Source of the DNA: Siphonodentalium dalli
Lineage: Eukaryota; Mollusca; Scaphopoda; Gadilida; Siphonodentaliidae
DNA length: 64,000 bases
NCBI GenBank assembly: GCA_032622095.1
Contig: CP136066.1
Location: 105,733,319-105,797,318 of the forward strand
Direction of reading: 5' to 3'
The translations under genes and the position numbers were made by a program. Positions 34,778 to 42,526 of the stretch are shown here, piece after piece (the first letter of the stretch is position 1; the number at the start of each line of letters is the position of its first letter). The notes below the pieces were generated by a model. That model did not search any database. It saw only the letters and a list, made by a program, of their open reading frames with translations, and had not been told where the DNA came from.

Positions 34778-34848
34778 CAGCTTTACATGATGAAAGTGAC
34801 AATCTAAGAAATAAAACATCGATCGTTACGATTGAAAATACCGACAAT

Positions 34849-35796
34849 ATGTGTATGGCTCGGGCTATCGCCACATGTTGGTGTAAATTAAATATTTGCA
34901 GTCCTGATGAATGGCTAGAAATAACACAGAATAGAGGAACCAGAAATAATTTACAACTCATCATGGAATACAGAAAAGTACCGCACAATTATTACAGAAA
35001 TCTGCTGTGCAAAAAACGTACTGAGCAAGGAAAATTAGCCAAAGCAATTAGTGTCATCGCAGGTGTATCAACAGACAGACCAGCCAGTTTAGCAGATCTA
35101 AAAGCATTCGAGGAAACTCTGAATTTGACAATACTAGTCGTCAGTGCTAGACTGGGTAATAAATTCATTACCAGCGCGCCTACAGACGGTATAGAAAGAC
35201 CCGTGATATATTTATATCTCACTGCTAATGAACATTTCCACGCTATACAATCCATAACGGGATTCTTTAGCGCACAATATTTCTGTGTGCATTGTTTAAA
35301 ACATTATTCAAACAAAGGAAAGCATTATTGTGAACACACCTGTTTCGTGTGTAAAAGTGATAAATGTGAACAAAGTGAAAACAAAGAACATTGTTCAGAT
35401 TGTAATATGACGTGTATGTCTCATCAATGTTTCGTGCGTCATAAAGCAAAACCTATTAATCAAGCTTCGAAAGAAACGACAGCTCCTTGCGAAAAATGGT
35501 GGAAATGCTTGGACTGTACAAAAGTCATGGAGAGACGGAAAAGACGTCCGAATCAACACGTGTGCGGAGAAACATTTTGTAGATCGTGTGACAAATACAC
35601 AATGGGAGCACACGAATGTTATGTAAGGGCCATACCTCCCGTTACTGATGATGAAAGAGCTAAATTCTGTTTCTTCGACTTCGAAACCATTCAACATGAT
35701 ATATTGGAATGTTCTGAAGGATATGCACCTTTACATACAAAGGATTGCCAGGACTGTAAAGAGGATCATATATGCAAGAAATGTGCTAAGTGTCAG
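34849..35796 (+). CDS. POLB: Polinton DNA polymerase B, exon 1 (zinc region and Exo I)
   Basis: The start given is the first Met of the open frame; the real frame is open further upstream to about 34768 and joins the N-terminal segment after a frame change. Visible parts: MARAIATCWCKLN; a Cys/His-rich zinc-binding region (about residues 145-255, with repeated CxxC and CxxH pairs); and the first exonuclease motif CFFDFETIQ near 35668-35694, with the catalytic Asp and Glu of proofreading family B enzymes. The exon ends KCAKCQ at 35796, before CAG|GTGAGT. Without splicing the frame runs to a stop at 35892 with a non-homologous tail. Confidence 0.85.
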
Positions 35797-36450
35797 GTGA
35801 GTCTTAACCTAATTGTAATATATATATATGTAACACATTACAGTCGAAATCGTGATAACGTAACGCTCTTTATTAAAGGCGCGCATAAGTAGAGACGCTC
35901 TTTCATTTTTAAAAATTATATTAGATTATCGCTGAACGCTCTTTAGCTGTTATCTCGCGTGTGAGATTACCATATAACAATAACATACTTGAATTCGACC
36001 AAAGTTAAGGGGTCTCAATATTAAAATTCAACTGAGTCACAGATGTTAAATCGAGTAATTAACTTTTTTAATTCTTGACACATTGAAAATGTGTACCATA
36101 TTTTATGTGAAAAGAGATTTGTAATTGTTATATGGTAAACTAACATAATATATAATTGTTTTAACTTTATTGAACTTGATAGCTGCGTGCTTGAATCGAA
36201 TATTATACAGGCTATATGTCGATGGTCGGATCATGATATACATTTTTAATATTGACACGTAGATTGGAACGAGTAATTTTTAGGATCAACCAACGAACAA
36301 TAGTAATACGTCAACGCTCTTTATTAACGTTGAACCTATACCAAAACATTTTTTTTTTTAAATAATTATCTAAACAAAGTGTAGACGTTTTATTTTGTTT
36401 TTTATTATCGATAAAGCTAGAGGTTAAAACGTTCAATTATTACTTTTCAG
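35797..36450 (+). other. Spliceosomal-type intron in POLB (654 bp)
   Basis: The donor is CAG|GTGAGT at 35797 and the acceptor TTACTTTTCAG at 36450. Both flanking exons are in phase 0, and the joined reading keeps a Cys-rich pattern (KCQ before, NCLKTWC after). The intron is AT-rich and carries four copies of CGCTCTTTA or CGCTCTTTC in one orientation (35864, 35896, 35937, 36315). Confidence 0.75.
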
Positions 36451-39276
36451 AACTGTTTAAAAACATGGTGCGGAAAAGTCCAGCATACACCGAACTTCCT
36501 CGTCGCCCAAACAGCTTGCTACGAATGCATGCATGAATCGTTGGAAGCGAAACCGAACTGTAGAAATTGCGGACCTCTATGTGATGCGTGTAACGACAGT
36601 GATGCGAAGAAGAAGAAGAAGAAGAGTGACCGAAATTTATGTTCGGATACATGCGGACTCCGAGAGGTTATATTTAGCGGTCCTGATACCGGTGAAAAGT
36701 TTGGAAAATGGTTATTCTCGGAACAACACAAGGGATTCATAGCACTGGCTCACAACTTCAAGGGTTACGATGGATATTTTCTCATGGAATATCTCATTGA
36801 TCAATCATTGAGACCCAAAGTTATATATAATGGATCCAAATTGATGTACCTATACGTGGAAAAAGATCTTCATATCAAAGTACTGGACAGTCTCAGCTTT
36901 CTACCAATGAAGTTGGCACTGTTACCGAAAACTTTCGGTCTGGATGGCGAGAAAAAAGGATGGTTCCCGCACTTTTTCAATAAATCAGCCAACCAGAATT
37001 ATGAAGGACCCTATCCGGATGCCAAATATTACGGCGCTGATTATATGAGTGTGGCTGAACGAAAAGACTTCACGAAATGGCACGCGGCTCAAACAAATGC
37101 AGTTTTCATCTTCAAGAAAGAATTATCGGATTATTGTCGTAGTGATGTCAATATTTTGAGACAAGCTTGCATAAAATTCAGAACCCACATCATGAATGCG
37201 ACTGGAAATATACAACCCGTAATTGACGAGTTTTCTGGCGATATGAAGTTCAAACTGGTTGGTGCTGTTGATCCATTCCAATACGTTACAATCGCATCAG
37301 TATGTATGGGTATATTCAGAACGAAATTCGTCGACGAGGAATGGAGAGTGCGTCTAAGTACCGAAGGGAAAATGTGGCTTCCAGCTAAATGTAAAGATGG
37401 AACTTTGTCTATTTTATACAAAGGTGAATGGGTTCAAGAAACAAAACTTGAAGATGAACGCGGCGTACAAATTCGTGAGAAAGAATTTCTCAAATCCCAG
37501 ATAGCTCGAATCCCCAAGACATCATATAAAGATCAATACAGCAAAAGTTCGATTCAATGGCTGGAATGGATGATGTTCAAAGATAAAATCCACATAACTC
37601 ACGCTTTGAACGGCCGTGAAAAGAAACTCGATGATGCAAAGTACAGATTGGATGGCTATTGTGAAGAATTAAACACGGCATTCGAATTTCACGGATGTCA
37701 ATTCCATGGATGTGAACTTTGTCTGAGTCACGATAGAGACGTAGTCAAGAATCCGATAACCAACCAGACACCTAATGAATTATACGGACTCACACAGAAA
37801 AAGAAGTATATAGAAAGTCGAGTCATGAAATATGTGTGCATTTGGGAACACGAGTTCGTCGCTGCCCGAAAGACTAATCCGGAGCTTCGTGACTTCATTG
37901 CTAGTTTAGACATTGTTGAACGGCTAGAGCCTAGAGACAGTTTCTTCGGCGGCAGAACGAATGCAACTAAATTACACTACAAAACTGCCGTTGGTGAGAA
38001 AATACACTATTTTGACTTCACGTCGCTGTATCCAAGTGTGCTCAAATACTCTCGCTACCCGATTGGACACCCGAAAATCATTTTGGGCGATGACATTACC
38101 GAGCTTAAGGATTACTTCGGAATAGCGCAAGTCAAGATTTTACCACCTAATGGACTCTATCACCCCGTATTACCGTATCGATCCGAAGGTAACCTGAAGT
38201 TTCCACTGTGCAGGACTTGTGCTGATAATGAAAATCAACGACCTTGCACGTGTACGTGCCAACAGAGAGCTATTACCGGTGTTTGGTGTATTCCTGAACT
38301 GGAGACAGCTGTCAAAGTGGGATACAAGATTCTCAAAATATATGAAATATACCATTGGACCGAAACGTCAGACTATAGCCAACAAAATGGATTATTCACG
38401 GAATATATAAACACATTCTTAAAGTTCAAGCAGCAGGCTAGCGGTCCTCCGGATTGGATAAAATCTAACGAAGACATGGATAAATACATCACAGCGTATA
38501 AAGACAACGAAGGTATATTACTGGACAGAGAAAGCATCGAAAAGAATCCAGGACTGAGGCAAATCAGTAAGCTCATGCTCAACTCATTTTGGGGGAAGCT
38601 AGGCCAAAACCAGAATTTCAAACAGACCGAGTATTTCCATGAATCGGAACAAGACAATCTATTCCAACTCATTTCAAATCCAATGAAACAAATGGAAAAT
38701 TTTCATGTCATAACTGATGACATTCTTCAAATGGAGTGGACCTATCGAAAAGACTGTGTGCCTTGTGGAGCTGCGAATAACATATATTTGGCCACATTCA
38801 CGACGTGTCACGCTCGATTAATGCTATATGAAGTTATTCATTCCTTGGACAGAAGAGTATTATATTACGACACGGATAGTTGTGTATTTAGCAGCACTGA
38901 GGATCAAATTAATCCCCCACTGGGCGACTATTTGGGACAACTGACCAGCGAGCTAGATCCTGATGAATACATCGAAGAATTTGTTTCTGGAGGCCCCAAG
39001 AATTACGCTTATCGAACAAATAAAGCTAAAGAGACGTGTAAAGTTCGGGGGTTCTCTTTGAACTTTGAAAATTCACAGTTCATCAATTTCCAGACGATTA
39101 AAGAGCTGTTAGAATCTGGAAGCACAGTGCCCATCACCACAACCAATCCAAGGAAAATATGCAGATCGAAAGGAAAAAGAAAAATATATAACAGATCTGA
39201 GGACAAACAGTACCGAGTTGTTTATACCAAACGCAGACGATTGGATAACATGGATACACTGCCATATGGATATTGA
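36451..39276 (+). CDS. POLB: Polinton protein-primed DNA polymerase B, exon 2 (Exo II/III and polymerase core)
   Basis: It replicates the element from terminal-protein primers. The exon opens at 36451 in phase 0; the long open frame with a Met begins at 36529 (915 codons). Motifs in order: Exo II AHNFKGYDGYFLMEYL (about 36750); Exo III YCRSDVNIL (about 37134); an endonuclease-like insert with EFHGCQFHGCELC (about 37684); motif A HYFDFTSLYPSV (about 38007); motif B LMLNSFWGKLGQ (about 38573); motif C LYYDTDSCVF (about 38860). All catalytic acids are present. The C-terminus is strongly basic (KRKIYNRSEDKQ, TKRRR). An eight-Lys (K8) run of AAG codons at about 36607 is unusual. The core is intact, but the gene as a whole is compromised by the upstream frame change. 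Confidence 0.95.
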   Translation, partial: NCLKTWCGKVQHTPNFLVAQTACYECMHESLEAKPNCRNCGPLCDACNDSDAKKKKKKSDRNLCSDTCGLREVIFSGPDTGEKFGKWLFSEQHKGFIALAHNFKGYDGYFLMEYLIDQSLRPKVIYNGSKLMYLYVEKDLHIKVLDSLSFLPMKLALLPKTFGLDGEKKGWFPHFFNKSANQNYEGPYPDAKYYGADYMSVAERKDFTKWHAAQTNAVFIFKKELSDYCRSDVNILRQACIKFRTHIMNATGNIQPVIDEFSGDMKFKLVGAVDPFQYVTIASVCMGIFRTKFVDEEWRVRLSTEGKMWLPAKCKDGTLSILYKGEWVQETKLEDERGVQIREKEFLKSQIARIPKTSYKDQYSKSSIQWLEWMMFKDKIHITHALNGREKKLDDAKYRLDGYCEELNTAFEFHGCQFHGCELCLSHDRDVVKNPITNQTPNELYGLTQKKKYIESRVMKYVCIWEHEFVAARKTNPELRDFIASLDIVERLEPRDSFFGGRTNATKLHYKTAVGEKIHYFDFTSLYPSVLKYSRYPIGHPKIILGDDITELKDYFGIAQVKILPPNGLYHPVLPYRSEGNLKFPLCRTCADNENQRPCTCTCQQRAITGVWCIPELETAVKVGYKILKIYEIYHWTETSDYSQQNGLFTEYINTFLKFKQQASGPPDWIKSNEDMDKYITAYKDNEGILLDRESIEKNPGLRQISKLMLNSFWGKLGQNQNFKQTEYFHESEQDNLFQLISNPMKQMENFHVITDDILQMEWTYRKDCVPCGAANNIYLATFTTCHARLMLYEVIHSLDRRVLYYDTDSCVFSSTEDQINPPLGDYLGQLTSELDPDEYIEEFVSGGPKNYAYRTNKAKETCKVRGFSLNFENSQFINFQTIKELLESGSTVPITTTNPRKICRSKGKRKIYNRSEDKQYRVVYTKRRRLDNMDTLPYGY

Positions 39277-39378
39277 ACGAGGTACGTAATATATATAATT
39301 TAATCGTCTATATTTGATCAAGGTTGTAATGAGAGTGTAAACATTCGATCGATGGTAGTTATCGGATTATACTAAGAC

Positions 39379-39424
39379 TTGTTCAAACACGTTCGATGTT
39401 AGATAACATCGAGCGTGTATGAAC
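39379..39424. terminator. Imperfect hairpin after POLB
   Basis: GTTCAAACACGTTCGATGTT pairs with AACATCGAGCGTGTATGAAC around GATA. It lies about 100 bp beyond the POLB stop. It may help 3' end formation, but no function can be shown from sequence. Confidence 0.35.
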
Positions 39425-39488
39425 ACGTATTACTATAAACGTATGGCCGTCATTGGTCAATTTATCCAAGGTGTCCATTTTTTCGATC

Positions 39489-39495
39489 TATAAAA
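39489..39495 (+). promoter_or_regulatory. TATA box-like sequence for the PC4/TBP unit
   Basis: TATAAAA is followed about 75 bp later by a good splice donor (CAG|GTTAGT at 39565-39571). A good acceptor (TTCTTATTTTCCAG, 40623) lies 17 bp before the PC4-like start codon. Together they suggest a 5' UTR exon at about 39520-39565 spliced over the antisense 191-aa gene and the GC-rich block. Confidence 0.4.
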
Positions 39496-39626
39496 TGCTA
39501 CCTGATCCAGTTCACAATTACAAATTCGGTAGTCCTATACTGTGCGTGTGAAATATTCTATACAGGTTAGTTATGAATTAGTTGTTTTTTTTCTATCATT
39601 ACATTTTTACCTCCTGTACAATCTCA

Positions 39627-39650
39627 TTTTGGTTTATACTTAAACCAAAA
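39627..39650. terminator. Perfect hairpin TTTTGGTTTA ... TAAACCAAAA
   Basis: It has 10-bp arms with a 4-base loop, directly downstream of the minus-strand 191-aa gene stop at 39672. It may mark the 3' end of that gene. Confidence 0.35.
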
Positions 39651-39671
39651 AAAACAACTATGTTTTTTTTT

Positions 39672-40247
39672 TTATTTTCTCAACGAAGAGTCACCATAAT
39701 TCCAGATTATTCCGAATGACCAGATTAATTCATTCTCTAATTCTGAAATATATTTCGATTTACTTGTAGAAATGTAATCCAAAATCACGCCGCTGTTAAG
39801 TATTTGTTCAATCGTGAACAGTGTACACGGTTCACGGAGAATGATATATCCGTGAATTATTGTCACTTCTTCAAAACTTCTCTGATTGAAAACCCAGTCT
39901 CGGTATTCTGCAAATCTCACAAAGTTATCTCCAATAAGTTCACGAATGTCATGTATTTTGTTTTTAGGAACGCCTCTAAATACCCAGCGATTTGAAAACA
40001 TTTGATTCAATATATCCTGTAAGAAATCAGTTTCAAATTCAGACCTAGCAATCAAAGATTTCAATCGTTGTACAGGAAAATATCCTTCATCTATATTCTT
40101 CAGTATTATTTTAATTTCTCTTATAAACCAATTGTGTAGTAGTTGTTTTTTTATTTCTGGATTTATAGTTGACATTTCAATTAGCTGATTGTATATTTTC
40201 TCCAGTATTTCTGCGGGTAGTATTCTCTCCATAATGAACTGACTCAA
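39672..40247 (-). CDS. Polinton orphan protein, 191 aa, F-box-like N-terminus
   Basis: The minus-strand frame lies between POLB and the PC4-like gene, opposite in direction to both. It begins MSQFIMERILPAEILEKIYN; the pattern LPxEILxxIYxxL resembles an F-box helix, but the match is only some 15 residues and no WD, LRR or kelch partner follows. The rest is hydrophilic helix-forming sequence with Trp/Phe-rich spots (NRWVFRGVPK, YRDWVFNQRSFEEV) and ends WNYGDSSLRK. There is no signal peptide, membrane segment or Cys cluster. In an AT-rich setting a 191-codon frame is unlikely by chance. The family was not recognised; such positions in Polintons often hold host-interaction genes (inference). Confidence 0.6.
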   Translation of the reverse strand: MSQFIMERILPAEILEKIYNQLIEMSTINPEIKKQLLHNWFIREIKIILKNIDEGYFPVQRLKSLIARSEFETDFLQDILNQMFSNRWVFRGVPKNKIHDIRELIGDNFVRFAEYRDWVFNQRSFEEVTIIHGYIILREPCTLFTIEQILNSGVILDYISTSKSKYISELENELIWSFGIIWNYGDSSLRK

Positions 40248-40275
40248 TGACTAAATTTTCTTATTCTTATTGAGT

Positions 40276-40530
40276 ATGCGAGGGCGGAGGGGGGCGGGTC
40301 TCCCCCACAGGGCGGGCAGGCGGGGCGGGCGGGCCTCCCCTCCCCCAGGGCGGGCGGGCGATGGGGACCCCCAGGGCGGGGGCGGGCGGGCGGACCCCCA
40401 GGGCGGACCTCCCCCTCCCCAGGGCGGGGCGGGCGGGCTGGCCTCCCCTCCCCAGGGCGGGCGGGCGGGCGGGCGGGCCTCCCCTCCCCCAGGGCGGGCG
40501 GGGCGGGCGGGGCGGGCCTCCCCCCACACC
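40276..40530. repeat. Extremely GC-rich block GGGCGGGCGGGCC...CCTCCCC
   Basis: About 255 bp with more than 80% G+C inside an element that is otherwise AT-rich. Irregular units of about 40-60 bp combine GGGCGGGCGGGC with CCTCCCCTCCCCCAG. Many GGG runs on the plus strand could form G-quadruplexes. It sits between the start of the minus-strand 191-aa gene and the start of the PC4-like gene. Frames of about 80-190 codons through it on both strands are composition artefacts. Confidence 0.9.
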
Positions 40531-40640
40531 CAACATCCACCAAACACATGAGCGGACTCCTTTCGGACTTTTGTATTCTCGATGTGTAACTGATAAGTAA
40601 TGTTTTGTTTTCTTATTTTCCAGGTTCAAAATAAAAAACA

Positions 40641-41252
40641 ATGACTGATCAACCCGATGTTGAAGGAAACCAACGGACTGAAACCAACGAGAGGGCGTTC
40701 CATCCACAATGCTTAGCCCCGTTAGGAAATGACATTTTCCTATTTGACGGCCGATTCCAGGGAAATCTGTATATACACATACGAGAGTGCGGTGAAAGTT
40801 CTGCGGGCCAAAAATTTCCGACAAAATCTGGAATAACATTAAATCTAAGGAGATTCAAAGAGTTGAAATCTTACTTAGCAGATATACATCAAGAAGTGGT
40901 CAGTTATCGTACCGGTGAAGACGATGTATTCATGAGACGTCATATCGGAGGGAATTTCTTCATTACGATAAAGAGCGGCATCCCGCGTGTTGACATTCGC
41001 AGGTATTGGCTGCCTGAACATTCAGATGATTTGTGTGCAACCAAATACGGAATATCTCTGACATTCGACCAATTTGAAGAACTAGTTGGAGCTATAATCG
41101 TCCTGTGTGCTAATATTCCTGAAATTGATCAGACTGTGCAGTGCTATTTGACCGACGATCACCAAAACCAGGAAGGATCTTTAAGATGTATGGAATGCTG
41201 CCCCAACGGCGATAGAACATGTTTGATTAACCGGATGCAGACATTGATCTAA
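40641..41252 (+). CDS. Tandem PC4/SUB1-like single-stranded DNA-binding protein
   Basis: A 203-aa protein with two PC4-like folds. Domain 1, about residues 29-86, has GNLYIHIRECGESSAGQKFP then TKSGITLNLRRFKELKSYL. Domain 2, about 103-165, has GGNFFITIKSGIPRVDIRRY then KYGISLTFDQFEELV. Both follow the PC4 pattern: two strands, a xxVDIRxY strand, a KxGISLxxxxFxxL strand-helix. The C-terminus has four Cys (183, 186, 187, 194). PC4 proteins are Pol II cofactors that bind single-stranded DNA and melted promoters and cooperate with TBP-TFIIA. The stop is only 11 bp before the TBP-like start, so the two genes are probably expressed from one transcript. Roles could be transcription, replication, or both. 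Confidence 0.8.
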   Translation: MTDQPDVEGNQRTETNERAFHPQCLAPLGNDIFLFDGRFQGNLYIHIRECGESSAGQKFPTKSGITLNLRRFKELKSYLADIHQEVVSYRTGEDDVFMRRHIGGNFFITIKSGIPRVDIRRYWLPEHSDDLCATKYGISLTFDQFEELVGAIIVLCANIPEIDQTVQCYLTDDHQNQEGSLRCMECCPNGDRTCLINRMQTLI

Positions 41253-41263
41253 ACATTACTCCT

Positions 41264-41788
41264 ATGATGCTACGAATAACTAATGTCGTATGTTCTGCAG
41301 ATTTGAACTGTTCTATTAATCTAAGGGATTTGACACTCGGCTGTTCGAACATTGAATACAATTCCAAAAAGTTTAGCGGAGTTGTATGGAAACATTCTAA
41401 ATTCGGTGGATGTTGCCTCGTGTTTAACACGGGTAAAATCGTTGTTAACGGGCGTTCTGATAGTGTCAAACAGACACGAGTTCGATTGCGTCGGTACGCT
41501 CGACATATTCAAAAATGTGGTTGGCGAGTGAGATTAAATTCCATAAAAATTTTGACAATGTCTGCATTTTGTCAGTTAAATGGAAAACTTGACTTAAACG
41601 TTTTAGTGAAACTTATGGAATGTTCTTACGAATTAGAGCTGTTCCCTGCGGCAATGTTCAGACGTGAGAAAATACATTTTACATGCTTTCATAATGGAAA
41701 AATTGTGATTACGGGCATTAAAAGTGAAAAGCAGATGTTAAATATTGTATATCCTACCATATGTGAACTTGAATTACTTTCAGAATAA
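41264..41788 (+). CDS. TATA-binding protein (TBP) homologue encoded by the Polinton
   Basis: A 174-aa protein consisting of just the two-repeat TBP saddle. Repeat 1 (residues 4-88) contains ITNVVCSADLNCSINL, EYNSKKFSGV and FNTGKIVVNG followed by RYARHIQKCGW. Repeat 2 (92-172) contains YELELFPAAMFR, CFHNGKIVITG and YPTICEL. The four Phe residues that wedge into TATA DNA in TBPs align with Phe37, Phe54, Phe127 and Phe142. Length fits a bare TBP core (about 180 aa) without the variable N-terminal extension. Sequence is well diverged from host-type TBP, with altered residues around them (HSKFGG, SDSVKQ), so it is not a recent host copy. Either of the first two Met codons could start it. I infer a role in recognising the element's own promoters, alone or with host Pol II. 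Confidence 0.88.
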   Translation: MMLRITNVVCSADLNCSINLRDLTLGCSNIEYNSKKFSGVVWKHSKFGGCCLVFNTGKIVVNGRSDSVKQTRVRLRRYARHIQKCGWRVRLNSIKILTMSAFCQLNGKLDLNVLVKLMECSYELELFPAAMFRREKIHFTCFHNGKIVITGIKSEKQMLNIVYPTICELELLSE

Positions 41789-42115
41789 ATATATATATAT
41801 ATGTATCGATTATCTATTTTTTTCATTCGGGGATGGCTCACATACCTTTGTTTTTTGGCTTTTGACAAAACAAACAAAAACAATAGATTTTTTTTGTTTG
41901 TTTTGGCAACAGACCTAATACCCCACCCTCTCAACCCAGTCATATACATATATATATATATATATATATTTTCCCAGTCATACATATGATAATATAAGAA
42001 CGATAAATGATTGTATTTACAATATTTTATTTATATACATAATATAATTTAAAGAGTGTTTCTCTCGTTGTCGCTAATGAAGAGCGTTTACAGAATATAT
42101 TTCAACATAAAATCC
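41789..42115. other. AT-rich convergent intergenic stretch in the Polinton
   Basis: It lies between the TBP-like gene (plus) and the protease (minus). It contains (TA)n runs at 41789-41803 and 41950-41969 and an inverted stretch AACAAACAAAAACAATAG / TTTTTTGTTTGTTTTGG. TTTAAAGAGTGTTT at 42048 and GAAGAGCGTTTA at 42080 are diverged copies of the TAAAGAGCG motif. No gene was seen. Confidence 0.5.
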
Positions 42116-42526
42116 TTAATCATTATACATATAATTATTGGCACTGAAACGTCTCATTATATTTTCTAGACTGTATCCGCACAGTTTATAGAATGCAAAG
42201 TATATGCAATAGGGACCACATATATTAGAACCCTGTAATCTGTAAGCATTGCACTCGTAACGAGGTCCATTCAATAACAACACGTGTTTAAATCGTCCGT
42301 TGTAACACTCGGGTTTTAATCCCATAGGGTCGAAGAACTCTGATACGTTATGTTCCTGGAATGTCATCAATATCCAGTGGCGTCCAGGTTGGCTACTCTC
42401 GTCTGTGTTAACTATATACATCCGGGGATATTGGATATAAAGAGGTAATTTGTCTATGGGACAAACATCTATCTCATTATGGTTTGTGAAACTATTTATC
42501 GCCCTCATGAGTCCGCGTGTATTCAT
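42116..42526 (-). CDS. PRO: Adenain-like cysteine protease (Polinton PRO)
   Basis: A 136-aa protein of the adenovirus-protease clan that in virus-like elements matures capsid proteins. Catalytic positions are readable: His50 in PGRHWILMTF, Asp66 in EFFDPMGL, Gln98 in YRLQGSNICG and Cys103 in SNICGPYC. The length is short compared with adenain (about 200 aa) but usual for Polintons. Its start codon shares its first base with the last base of the upstream major capsid stop codon (42526), so it is the last gene of the minus-strand block. No break was seen. Confidence 0.92.
   Translation of the reverse strand: MNTRGLMRAINSFTNHNEIDVCPIDKLPLYIQYPRMYIVNTDESSQPGRHWILMTFQEHNVSEFFDPMGLKPECYNGRFKHVLLLNGPRYECNAYRLQGSNICGPYCIYFAFYKLCGYSLENIMRRFSANNYMYND

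Noticed and set aside
40244-40839. Proline/arginine-rich open frames of 79-190 codons on both strands
   Set aside because: They run through the GC-rich repeat in several frames at once, have no homology-like features, and overlap the well-supported PC4-like gene start.
40961-40978. TAAAGAGCG motif copy inside the PC4-like gene
   Set aside because: It lies within a coding frame and may be coincidental; not counted in the motif list.
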